DNA of 64,000 bases. It comes from Pocillopora verrucosa (taxonomy: Eukaryota > Cnidaria > Anthozoa > Scleractinia > Pocilloporidae). The position numbers and the translations under genes are program-made. The stretch is from contig NC_089317.1 in assembly GCF_036669915.1 (NCBI RefSeq), positions 6,443,411-6,507,410 of the forward strand, written 5' to 3'. Below are positions 36,741 to 58,154 of this stretch, piece after piece (position 1 is the first letter of the stretch; each line of letters begins with the position of its first letter). Under the pieces are notes generated by a model. That model worked only from the letters and a program-made list of their open reading frames with translations. It made no database searches and was not told the DNA's origin.

Positions 36741-39700
36741 ATGAAAAAGTTAGATATTCGACTGTTTTTGATCTTACTTTTCTTTGGAACATCCCCTGCC
36801 AAAAGTGTTACCAGCGAAAAGGTATGTTATGGCTTTATGAGTGATTACTTACTATTGGATGAGAATTTGAGATAGTTGCCAAGAATCCAAGACAGAGAAT
36901 TTATGTGTCCTCCTTATTCTTTTAGAGTTTTGAAAACTTCCCTTTATTCTGAGAAGTTCTGATTTAGCAATTATCTGTGAAATTTATATTTGTTCTGCAG
37001 TAGGCTACCGTTTCGTTTCGTTATCATGCGTCGTTACAGAATGAACGTGAGGTGAAATTTGTTCGTAAAATCTGTTGATCTTTTCCTCTCTCACAAAAGC
37101 CCGCGACACACTTGGCGAAAATCGCCAGGTCCGCAAGGTGCAACTGATTGCAAGTTTCGCTGATTGCCGCGATCGGCGATTTTCGCTGGCGACAAAATCA
37201 GTTCGCCGCGATCGGCCAATAAAATTACCAAGTGTGTCACCGGCCCTAAAGAACAAAGAACCAAGTAAGCAAAAGAATTATGTCCCAGTAGTCACACTCA
37301 TGAAAGATGACGATAGTAATTGCTCACGAGAGGAAATCCCACTCGACAACATTGTCGATGACACAGCGGATGTGATCAGAGGAAGTCCCTCTCCAATACT
37401 TATTATAGTTAGTGTATTTTTCTTTTTCTCACTTCAGGAGAGCAATACATTGCCGGTCGAGGAGAATCTTTCCCGAGAAGAAGTTAGATCCCTGACCTCG
37501 AGTGAAGTTTGTCGGGTATGTTTTGTGCTACAGTATCTTATACCGCAGGAGCACTTTAGCTAAGAGGATAAACCGAAGTGGTTTAAAGTGCGACTAGCGA
37601 GCGCACGCGCGTTTTGCAAGTATTTTTTTTAAAATTGAAAACAATCGTGAGCATTTCGTACGCGTGTGACTTACGTATGGACGAGTTTTTACTGTTTCCA
37701 GCTCTTCTCTTGTTACGTTTTTTGAGGTTATTCGTTTTGGAGTCAAGAGTTTCCGTTTGGCGGTATTTTCGCCTATTTTCTGACGGGGTGTGTTTTACAT
37801 GTAGACCCATGATGCCTTTCAGGTTGCACTTGATATCAATCCCCCAATCAACCTAATAATAATAATAATATTCCAATGCCTATAAAGCGCAATATTCATA
37901 TGGATATGATCTAATGCGCTCTGAAACAACTGAAATAAAATAAGTAAGCCTAACAATTAAAAACTAAAGATAAATTTGTATCTTCAGATCTCGCCATCAT
38001 CAAAATTATTATCTCAAAATAATCTAATTTAGCTAAAACTTACCATTTAAAAAATAACATAAAATACTTTAAAAAGCAAAATTCCCATTATAGAATTATT
38101 AATGATATGATATAAAATAAAATGCCGAAATCCTAGATCGGTTTATTTTATATTTCAATATACTTTAGAAACTACATCTAAATACTCTTTAATGAAACAT
38201 TTGAAATACTTAGTTACATGCTTCGCTAAATAATAAAGTCTTCGTGCCTTTCTTGAATTTTAAGACATTTTTTTTCATGTCTGATATTCAATATTCGATT
38301 TTATTTCATAACGTGGAATAAATTAGCACTTTTTGTTATTTTACCTGCTTACCGAGAAAAAAATGCTATTGTATTTCTGTCAGAACGAACAATAATAAAA
38401 GCGAAACATAATAAAAGAGATATATTACAGATTTCAAATGGTCTTCATTTTTTCCTATAACTTTAGGAACAGGATTTCTGCCCAGAAGACGAGGCCCTAC
38501 GTTCGAACAATGATGGTATCCTTAATAAAATTTACTGTGAGTGCGCTATGATTGTACGTGCGCTATGATTGGTTTGTTTAATGACCATATTTCACTGTGC
38601 GGCCCACAAAATTAAAAAAGAAAACTGTTTAAATTGAAATCATCCCCCAGTTTTTTAACCTAAAGATGTAGCCATTATTTTTCTAACCTGCTCTCGGTCT
38701 GCACTGTAAGCTTCGAAACTTTGGTCTTTTACACTTGGATTTATGGCCCGGTCTTATATCCGAGTGGAAAAACTCGGTCTTTAATCTAAAGTACGGACCT
38801 CGAACTCGATTAATAAAACGTACGTACATACTTTAGCACTCCAACCGTATAAGACTATTTAGTAGTGCTCCAGAGTGTGCTCCGGTGTCTGCACTGGTGA
38901 TTATCGAGGAGGGTTGGCGCGCGCTCTGATTGGTTGAGATTTCAAAATGGCTCCCTCGTGCATAGAACATAAAAATTTCATTTCCTTGAATGGAGCGGAG
39001 ATATCACAGTAGAGAGCGCTCTTCTTATTACTGGGGCCTGGGTTCGATTCTCAAACTGGCGTCATGTGTGGGTTCGATTGTTGTTGATTCTCTCCTTGCA
39101 TCGAGGGGTTTTTTCTTTAGGTTCCCCAATTTCTCCTTCTCCAACACGGAAACTTTCAATTCGTTGTAGAAATAGAGGACAAATAGCCACATCTTGGATG
39201 AGCTTCTGCTAAAATCCAGGGCCTAGTTATTCAAAGAGCAGATGACGCTATCCACCGGATAAATCGCTATCCAGCGAATAAGTGTTAACTAAACGTACTG
39301 CGCCATCCACCGGATAAAGATTTATCTACTGGCTAGCGTTATCCAGCCTTCGAACAACCGGAGCCTGTATCACTTGATTTGATTTTGAACGGATAAACAC
39401 TCCTATTGGGTAGTGTTTCATGTAGGAGGATTATGTTATTCAGTGAATGACGTTGGCGAAAAAAAAGAACTTCGACTGCTCCTAATAGAAATCCAACCTA
39501 CGACCTTCCCTACGACCTTCGTGGTACGCTCGGCCTTTTAACAAGGTTCATGGTGACAAACTTCCTTCATACTGCTAGGATAAACATGTCGATGTGTGAT
39601 GCTTCTGTGCAATGATGATCCAAATTAAGATCGTAGATTTGAGAATTTATGTGAAAGATAATGTTATTCAGTAAAAATACTATGGACGTCCTGATTAGTA

Positions 39701-40813
39701 ACAACTTATCGTTTATTGCGCGATTAACATATAGAAAATTTTTTTGTTTTAAGTTTACAAACTTTTCTCGTGTTCTCCTAACTTTCCACATAGGTTCATA
39801 CGCCAGTAAACTGAGACCGCACTTTCTGAGAAAGTGCGGTCAATTGCTTAAGCCGGGGCAGACTGGGCCTACCTACATAAGGCACTATCCTTTATATATT
39901 TCCGTGTCAGATCTACAGAGCCTTATTCACGCTAACGCAACTCAAGCAAGTTAAAGATATTGATGCTGTGGCAAGATCATTTTAATTATTTCTACCTCTG
40001 AAAATGTTCTCCTTTTTGTAGATTCCTGGAAAAGATTCCAGACCAAGTTTAAACTCTGGAGTTGGCATGACACTGTGATTGTTATGATTGTTTCCTGCTC
40101 GATAGATGGCTGTACTTTGACATTGTGCTACATCAGCGGTTTCATTCGTCGAAGATACAAAGCTCGCAAACAGAAGAGATCTTTGGAGACGACCAGGTAA
40201 TGTTGCTTTAGCTTCGTCGAAGATTCGCCTCCTAGATCAGTCTTATTAGGGAGGAAGGGAGGAGGTGATCTGCTCAGCTCACATTCTAGAAGTTTCTCTT
40301 CTGCAACACTCTTTGAGGACGTGGAATGGCTACTGACAGTCTTCTACCACAAACTGTTTGCTCTCATCCTACAAAAAGATAGCGCACCCACCCCTACCCT
40401 AACCTAACAATAAATTAACCTGATGTGTTATCACTTGGTTGTTGTTGGATTAGGGGAGGGGTGGCTGGGCAGTTGCAGAGATTCTGACGGAGTGATCTAA
40501 AAATTTATCCGCGCTCATATGTTCTACAAAACTTGATGTGCATTATGCAATGTCCTGAAATTTAAAAACTTGTACGATTTTAATCCCAAACGCTCCAAAA
40601 GATTGACAATTGTCTTTTTTCACTGTTTGACTATTTATGTGGATTTCTGTTCATGGTCTTGTTAAATATCTCTCCTATAGATTGCAACGTAAAAATCGTG
40701 TATTTACAAAAGAATATGATCCAGAAAAAAGACGTCAGCTGTTAATAGAAGCAACTGATTCAAAACCATGGCGACTGAAGCTGAAAAAGAAACGACGGGG
40801 AAAGGACAGTTAG
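36741..40813 (+). CDS. Small type I membrane protein of unknown family, copy 1 (six exons, ~218 aa)
   Basis: Exons are 36741-36821, 37252-37371 (least certain: weak GTGATC donor), 37438-37515, 38467-38536, 40022-40196 and 40681-40813; phases join. Exon 1 encodes a signal peptide (MKKLDIRLFLILLFFGTSPA). The predicted ectodomain of about 90 residues is acidic, with few Cys (SNC, EVC, DFCPEDE). A conserved WKRFQTKFK…SWHDTV stretch leads into one transmembrane helix (VIVMIVSCSIDGCTLTLCYI). A basic tail of about 65 residues follows (FIRRRYKARKQKR… WRLKLKKKRR). I do not recognise the family. Most of its parts are conserved in the neighbouring copy, which argues that it is a real gene. Receptor-like or secretory-pathway function is a guess from topology only. 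An AATAAA lies at 40833 and another at 40856. Confidence 0.68.
37096..37247. mobile_element. MITE-like element, family F, in copy 1 (GCGACACACTTGGCGA ends)
   Basis: AGCCCGCGACACACTTGGCG is mirrored by CCAAGTGTGTCACCGGCCCT, with internal GCCGCGATCGGC/GATCGGCGATTTTCGC repeats. It lies directly against the predicted exon 2 acceptor (…CCTAAAG). Its counterpart in copy 2 (43256-43450) sits at the same place, so it was inserted before the duplication. Confidence 0.72.
37856..38330. mobile_element. Insertion specific to copy 1, beginning with (ATA)n
   Basis: Copy 2 passes directly from AATCCTCTAACTAACG to TTATTTTACCTGCATACCGA. Copy 1 has about 470 extra bases that begin (AATAAT)n, then CCTATAAAGCGCAATATTCA and GATATGATCTAATGCGC. 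The latter is a terminal motif I associate with dispersed repeats in anthozoan genomes. The insertion postdates the duplication or was deleted from copy 2. Confidence 0.6.
38990..39165 (+). mobile_element. tRNA-derived SINE-like element
   Basis: A box A-like segment (ATATCACAGTAGAGAGCGC, 39001) and a near-perfect box B (GGGTTCGATTC, 39050) are followed by the tail GTGGGTTCGATTGTTGTTGATTC and TCTCCTTGCATCGAGGG, typical of an anthozoan SINE family. The tail also survives, decayed, near 44490-44600, at the equivalent place of copy 2. Confidence 0.6.
39219..39365. mobile_element. MITE-like palindromic element, family C, copy 2
   Basis: It begins GGGCCTAGTTATTCAAAGAG and ends CGAACAACCGGAGCC. Internal CTATCCACCGGATAAAT and CCATCCACCGGATAAAG repeats pair between halves. 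It has the same design as 1444-1588. Confidence 0.7.
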
Positions 40814-41828
40814 TGATTATGTATTTTATTGGTAATAAAAGAGAACGGAGAATGCAATAAATACCTTTCGAAAAAACACAATAAGTGCTACAAATAATGA
40901 TTTGTCTATTTTCTTCATTTTGCTGGAACTAAAATCTTTCTGTGGTAGATCGTACGTGTGCTCTCTTTCTCGCTTTATTTATGTCAATAATCTGGGTGAC
41001 AGTGTGGTAAATTCCTCGACATACTCTGCCGATTATTATTACAATATACATTGAATGAACCATAAGCTTACGATCCTGTAATTCCAGGAAACAAAATTTA
41101 GCCCTCATCCCCAGTAGAGTCCTACCCAATTGATCCACAATAATTATTTTAAGAGTCAATCCGCCATCTTTAATATGTAAGGTCTCTCCAGACTCATAAG
41201 GTTGTGCAAACGCCACACGAAATTTGCACGTTGCTCGTTCCTATACATCTCATAAAATGACCAGTGACGTTTTCAGCTAATCCAAATGGTGGCGTTCCTT
41301 GTATTATCGTTTAAAAGTAACTCTGAATAAGACGTTTTGAAACAATTGTGTTTCTCAGCTATCACACTAAATACATACAAATACACCCTGTACTTCAAAA
41401 CTGCTCTTTAGACTTTTGATGCGTTTACTCCGGCCCTATTCATATGATTCCTAACAAGAATGGTCTTCTCCCAATCGGTTAATAAATACGGTGTGTTGTT
41501 ACTTTCAAGTAGTACAATATTTCTTTTATAATCAGGAAACCTTCTCGAAGTTTTTAGGCCAAAATTCAGTTGTCCAGGTTTTTTCCAAGGATTTAGCTAA
41601 TTTCTTCGTGATTTTCATTTGAATAAGCACGCTCACTGGGTTGACTCGGTTCAGAATTTACATTCTCTGGCCCTGTATGAATAAGGTCGCGAGAATGTAT
41701 GGCCTATAAGTTTTCATTTCAGAAGTCACTCGCGAAGTGCTTTAGCCGGACACGAGAGCCACACTGTGCAGCATATAAAACAAAACATACGAGACTTGTG
41801 ATTAAAAATATTTAAAAAGGTTGTAATT

Positions 41829-42031
41829 CATCCTTTAACTCCCAAGATCTGATCATTAATTCTCTCCTCTATCTACAATACCGCTTTCTTTATGAATCGT
41901 TAGCGAGAATTTGGTGTTAGATCGAGACAACGATCGACTCCTACCTGATAAGTTTGAGTATTCTCGTTACCTGTTTGCTGGACAATGTATGGTTATAATA
42001 GAGAGAAGTTACATGTTAACACCTCTGGGAG
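41829..42031. mobile_element. MITE-like repeat, family A (CCTTTAACTCCCAAGATC), copy between the duplicated genes
   Basis: It starts CCTTTAACTCCCAAGATCTG and ends ACATGTTAACACCTCTGGGAG, which is the reverse complement of the opposite terminus seen at 60470. The rest of 41311-42764 between the two duplication copies holds only this, a SINE-like piece and unassigned AT-rich sequence. Confidence 0.7.
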
Positions 42032-42600
42032 ATGCAGTCACTTCTTGGGTACAATTGCACCATTCTGGCATACTGTCAGCCTAACGTGTTCTTCCACTCT
42101 TTCGCTTAAGAAAATTGGCACTACACTCCTCAAAACGACATGTTCCACACCAGAAGTGAATCGTTTTATAAAAATGAAACCCGGTTTCCGTGGAAGTGAT
42201 AAACGCAATAAAAGAAAATTCAATTGCAAAGAGCACAAAATATGCTTCTGAGTTTGGCGTAACATTACGGTTTTGCTGATTGAATGAAATAAACCTGTTA
42301 AAAATGCTAGCTTATCTTGATACTAGTAATCAGTCACAAAATATGCGCAATACTATTTTTATTTACAGAATTTACATCAGAATTAAAAAGCGCTTGAGCA
42401 TTTGAACATTAAATATTCCCCTCAACTTCGTCACGGGGATTAGTTCACAACATTCACGTTGCCTTCACGGGAAATAATTCTTAATCATCTTCAGCATTAA
42501 GTTTAAGTTTCCTGACAATATCCTATTCCCGTATGTACTCCTGAGCTAAAAGAGGCACTGTAAGAATTATTTCCCACCAAAGACGTCAAGTCCCTCAAGA

Positions 42601-42682
42601 TGATAACTCCACCCAAGGTTAGAACCCAGACCTCCCAATCCGGAGTAAAGCGCGCTAGCCTTTGAGTCATCGCGCTTCCACC
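42601..42682 (-). mobile_element. tRNA-like head of a SINE, - strand
   Basis: On the - strand GGGGTGGAAGCGCGATGACT continues to a box A-like TCAAAGGCTAGCGCGC and a box B-like GGTCTGGGTTCTAACCTT. The spacing fits an RNA polymerase III promoter. It cannot fold as an intact tRNA (mismatched acceptor arms), so I call it SINE-derived, not a tRNA gene. Confidence 0.5.
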
Positions 42683-42900
42683 CCAAGTTTATCCTAAGTA
42701 ATCATTCTCAACCATTTGAAGGAAATGGGCTATTAACGGGAAAAAAGTAATTCCACGTCAACGTCAAACCTCTTAAAGCGCGCGCGGGAGTAATAATGAC
42801 GTTTGAAATTTCATTATGACGTCAGTTTCGCATTTTGTTTTTGTTCACAAATAGATTCCATATTTTGCGCTTGCCAAGAAAAAAAAGACTCTTACAAAAA

Positions 42901-45900
42901 ATGGAAAAGTTCGATATTCGCCTGTTTTTTGTTTTACTTTTCTTTGGAACATCTTCCGCTGAAAGCGCTACCAGCGAAAAGGTACGTTATGGCTCTAAAA
43001 GTGATTACTCACTACTGAAGGAGGATTTAAAATGGTTGCCGCGAATTCAAGACAGACAGTTTATCTGTCCGCCTATCCTTTAAGAGTTTTGAAAACTTCA
43101 CTGTATTCTGAGCAGTGATGATTTTGCGATTATCTATGAAATATATGTTAGTTCTTTTAAAGGTAACCGTTTCGTTTTGATGTCATACGTTACGACAGTA
43201 TGAACGTAAAGTGCAATTTGCTCGTAAAGCCTGTTAATATTTTTCTCTCTTCCTAGAGCCGGCTACATACTTAGCGATAATCGTCAGGTCCGCTCGGTGC
43301 AACGGTTGCGATTTCCGCCGATCGCCCTGCTCGACGAGTGAAATCCGATATCTGTCATGTCAGATATCGGCGATTTTCGATGGCAATTAAATTTATCGCG
43401 ATCGGCGGGTAAAATCACCAATTAAAATCGCTGGGTGTGTCACAGGCTTAAAGAACGAGAAAACAAGTAGGCGGAGGCATTATGCTTCATATGTGACATT
43501 CATTGAAAATAACGATAGAAATTGGTTACGAGAGGAAACACAATTAAAAAACATCGTTGAAGACATAGCGGATGTGATCAGAGAGCGCGAATAACACTGT
43601 CGTTTCCTTTCAATCACTAAAGGAGAGTAACGCATTGCTGGTCGAGGAGGCTCTTTGTCGTGCAGTGGTTAGATCCCTGACTTCGAGTGAAGTGTGTCAG
43701 CTTTGTTGTCTTTTTGTAACTCGCTGTATGCCTATTAAACCACAGGAAGGAGTTAGGAATGGGGTGTGATAGGGAGACGGAACCGAACTATTGTGACGTG
43801 CGACTAACGAGCGCGCGCGCGCGTTTTGAGCCTTTTTAAATTTGAAAACACATCGTGAGCATTTTATACGCGTACGATTTTTGCATCTGTGAGTCTTTTT
43901 CAAATTTCAGCTCTTCTGGACTCGTTTTTTCGAGGTTTTATTCGTATTGGCCGTTTGGTGGTATTTTGGCCCATTTTTTTGAAGAGAGTTATCCGTCACC
44001 GTTTTCGAACAAGCTGCGTTAAACATAAAGACCCTATGATGCCTTGCAGATTCCTCTTGATTTCAATCCTCTAACTAACGTAACAAGCCAATCATCATAA
44101 CAAGCAGTTTCTCTTATTTTACCTGCATACCGAGAAAAAATATTATTAGTGAGAAGGGTAGCACAATTATTGAATTTCTAGCTGTCAGAGTCATATCATA
44201 ATCTTCATTTTTTTTTTTTTTGGAATAACTTTAGGAAGCAGAGTCATGCCCAAAAGCCGAGGTCGTAAGTCCGACCAGTTACAGCATCTTTAACACAACA
44301 AACTGTAAGTAAACTGTAAAAGCTATTACTCAAACTGACTTTGGCAGTCCAATCACATAAGATAATTTACTTGCAAGGTTTTTTCATTACCAAATTTATT
44401 CAACCAGCGCTTCCTTTCCGCGAGATCGTGTGCCTTGTGGATCACTTTTTTACCACATTTCGTCGTCATTTGTGACCCATTATTAAACTGATGCGAGGCA
44501 ACGTGGACTCTATTCGATAAATTAATTATTTCCTCGCTTCAAGGGTTTTCCTTTGCAGTTTCCCTAGTTACCCTTTCTCCACAGGAACCATACTATTTCT
44601 TATGCGACTACGAAATTGCCTCGAAACGTATCCAACGTGGTTTATAACATAGGGTATGTCAACAGTTATTAGCGCAGTTATTCTTACATGAAGTACTTTC
44701 CTTTACAACATCCATTTTGAAATCACTGGTGCTCCCTACAATCTGATTGGCTCTCGTCAGAGCGATTTATTTACGATTCGCACCATTTTTTGCTCTAAAT
44801 CGCATCCTTTCCTAGCCAATGAGAAACCTTCACTAAAACAGAACACACTAATCGGATTTCAAGACTTGTTTAAAGAAACCAAATTAATGATATTGTAGGA
44901 AAGTGAACGACAACTTTTGCAACTTTTTACCGGTCGGCTCAGTGCTGAATCAATAAGCTATTCTATACACCGAGAAAATCCTGTGTTTGAGTGACTGAAT
45001 TTTTCGATTTTTCAAATGGATGTAATTAAGTGGTAAATGAACTTTGTGTCATGCAATTTTAGTCTAAAATCATTCAGGTGATTTCAAATCAAACCACGCT
45101 GCGCGCTCGTTCGATTTTAAAATCACTTGTATGATTCTGGACCAAATTGCTCTCCACTAAGTTCAATTATCATTATTTATCTTCCCGAGCTAGATCTGCA
45201 GTGCCTTGTTCGGACAAACGCGACGTAACAAAAATATTGATCCTGTGGTCAGGGCATTCTAATAACTTCTTCTTGTTTCCCTCTTCCTTTGCCTAGATTC
45301 CTGGAAAAGATTCCAGACCAAGTATAAACACTGGACTTGGCATGACACTGTGATTGTTATTATCATTTGTTGTTTCACCGATGGGTGCACTTTGTCAATA
45401 TACTACATCACCGGTTTCATTCGTCAAAAATACAAAATTCGTCAAGAGAGGAAATCTTTGGAAATTATTAGGTAATATTTATCTAGCTTCTCTCGAAGGT
45501 TCCCTTCCAAGATCAGTCATATTAGGGGAGGCGAGGAGATTTCCTGATTCAGTTCATATCCGAGAAGAATTTCTCTTCAAATGAGGAGCACTCTTTGGGG
45601 ATTTAGAATGGCCGCTAATAGTAACCTACCACAAAATGCTGTTACTCTTCGGGCTCAGGCTATTTAAATCAATTTTAGTATCTGAATTACTAGGCACCTA
45701 CCCCTCCCCTAATTCAACAATACACAACTAATAACAAGTTTGGGTTAATGTCTGGTTAGGGGAGGGGTAGGTGCGCAATTGCGCAGTTACTGTCATTGAT
45801 CAAACAAATGATTCATACTCATTTGTTCTACACACTAAATGGGCACTCTGTAATGCCCCGAAAACTTAAAACATGCACAGTTTTCGTTCCACACGCTTCG

Positions 45901-46166
45901 CAAATTTATAACCCTATGTTTTGAACTATTCAAACTGGATTTCTGTTCATGGTCTTGTTGAATTTCCCTTCCGTAGATTGCAGCGTAAAAATCGTGTATT
46001 TGAAACAGAGGATGAACCAGAGGAAGAACCGGAGAAAAAGCGTCAGTTATTAGAGGAAGCACCTAATTTAAAACCATGGCGACTAAAGTTGAAAAAGAAA
46101 CTACGAGACGAACGATTCGTGATTATATCGTCTATTAGTAACTATGGAGAACAGAAAATGCAATAA
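42901..46166 (+). CDS. Small type I membrane protein of unknown family, copy 2 (~237-242 aa)
   Basis: Exons are 42901-42981, 43454-43573, 43623-43700 (or -43715), 44235-44304, 45297-45471 and 45977-46166. The signal peptide is MEKFDIRLFFVLLFFGTSSA. The WKRFQTKYKHWTWHDTV block, the transmembrane helix (VIVIIICCFTDGCTLSIYYI) and the basic tail match copy 1. Two differences matter. The donor after exon 3 has changed from CGG|GTATGT to CAGCTTTGT. A GTAACT 15 bases downstream keeps phase 0, and skipping the 78-nt exon would also keep frame. The tail runs on past the copy 1 stop position because of a 2-base shift, adding acidic residues earlier (EDEPEEEPEKK) and ending SNYGEQKMQ. The stop TAA lies inside the AATAAA at 46162-46167. 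Function is unknown. Confidence 0.63.
43256..43450. mobile_element. MITE-like element, family F, in copy 2
   Basis: It begins AGAGCCGGCTACATACTTAGCG and ends GCTGGGTGTGTCACAGGCT. The centre is expanded by a second inverted pair (GATATCTGTCATGTCAGATATC). It occupies the same position as 37096-37247. Confidence 0.65.
45020..45175. mobile_element. Fold-back element in intron of copy 2 (family H)
   Basis: AATTAAGTGGTAAATGAACT…GCAATTTTAGTC…AAATCAT pairs with ATGATTCTGGACCAAATTGC…CCACTAAGTTCAATTATC about 60 bases further on. I find no counterpart at the same place in copy 1, so it is probably a later insertion. Confidence 0.6.
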
Positions 46167-46167
46167 A
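46162..46167 (+). promoter_or_regulatory. AATAAA overlapping the stop codon of membrane-protein copy 2
   Basis: ATGCAATAAATACC holds both the TAA stop (46164-46166) and a poly(A) signal. The same sequence at 40852-40865 in copy 1 lies 43 bases after that gene's stop, in its 3' UTR. Confidence 0.6.
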
Positions 46168-46762
46168 TACCTTTCGATAAAACAAAATGCGTGCTACAAA
46201 TAATGATTTGTCTAGTTTTTTAATTTTGCTGAAACTGAAAGATGTCTGTGGTGCATAGTGCATGTGTTCTCTTACTTGCTGTTTTTGGACAATAATCTAG
46301 GAGACAGTATGGTGAGTTCTTCAACATACTATGCAGAATATTATCAGAATATACAGTGATTGTACTAGAAACCATTGATACTGTGATTCCAAGAAACCGA
46401 ATTGAGTTGTCATCCCCTTTTGAGTCCTACCCATGTAATCCACCAAATCTAACAATCGTTCCTCCATGTTTGATAAGATGTATGCTCTCCGCAGACTCTC
46501 AAGGCTGAGCTAACGCCAAACGAAATTTGCCCATTGAATCACCATATTACTCACTTGTACGCTTCGCATAAAAACGACCAGTGACGTTTTCAGCTAACAC
46601 ACATGGTAGCGTTCCTTGCATTACCATTTAATATATTCATACTTCTCTTCCCCGATGTTTTATAAAACTTTTTACATGTTGATTAAATTTGTCCAAAAGT
46701 GAGGAAGACATGGTGTTAAAAATTTCCACGAATAATTATAGTGCAGGAGTCATCAAAGTCAG

Positions 46763-57715
<10,953 letters not shown>

Positions 57716-58154
57716 GTTTCACGACAGAATGCCCGATGTGTTGTTCTCAACTGACTAGGGTAGGGTGAGAATGCTTGCTATATGTAAGAAAAAAATTCAG
57801 CTCCACTTTAGGCTCTCCAGTTTCGAAAGCTGTTGTCTTTTTAAATATATTCAATACCTGAAGTAAAATTTTTTCGACTAGACTAGTCAATTTTTCTCAT
57901 TTTTTAAAGAAAATAATCATAAATTCAAAAAATTAATACATTCTGAGGCACCCCTCTCTTACTAAAATTGACGCACGTGCGGCTGAACAGGAAGGGGGCA
58001 TGCTGAAATCTGGCAGATACCACTGAACAATAAAACTGCGGCTCAATTCTAAAAATTAAAAATACAATCGAACGAGTTAACTGGGAATCATTGTACTAAC
58101 AGTTTGCGTGGAAAGATCGTTCGAACGGTTACGGGCTCCGTTCAAAAGTGCGGA
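57716..58154. promoter_or_regulatory. Shared bidirectional promoter region of PCCB and MSL2
   Basis: Only 439 bases separate the two start codons, which face away from each other. No TATA box is placed convincingly for either gene. The segment must hold both 5' UTRs and core promoters, so shared regulation is likely but not shown. Confidence 0.7.

Larger units (their letters stand above)
36600..41310 (+). repeat. Segmental duplication, copy 1
   Basis: Sequence from the upstream GGAGTAATAATGACGTTTGAA (36632) to the 3' flank (ATGACCAGTGACGTTTTCAG, about 41257) recurs in the same order and orientation at about 42765-46640. Exons, introns, a shared MITE and 3' flank all match. Copy 1 carries an extra ~470-bp insertion (37856-38330). 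Confidence 0.88.
42765..46640 (+). repeat. Segmental duplication, copy 2
   Basis: Direct repeat of 36600-41310. It shares the promoter-side GCGCGCG…GGAGTAATAATGACGTTTGAA, all six exons, the family F MITE and about 450 bases of 3' flank. It ends about 125 bases before the PCCB stop codon. Confidence 0.88.

Noticed and set aside
37075..37563. 162-residue continuous frame through MITE and two candidate exons
   Set aside because: It runs through a MITE and an intronic pyrimidine tract. The frame across the MITE is not the one entered from exon 1, and copy 2 has a stop (GCGCGAATAA) between the two exons.
40929..41216. 95-residue - strand frame in the 3' flank of membrane-protein copy 1
   Set aside because: The equivalent sequence of copy 2 is interrupted by stops, so the conservation reflects the duplication rather than coding.
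42601..42682. tRNA gene on the - strand
   Set aside because: Pol III box-like motifs are present but the acceptor and other arms do not pair; SINE-derived is more likely.
58104..58154. Upstream extension of MSL2
   Set aside because: Only a TTG is available there. The first ATG at 58155 matches the expected MSL2 N-terminus.
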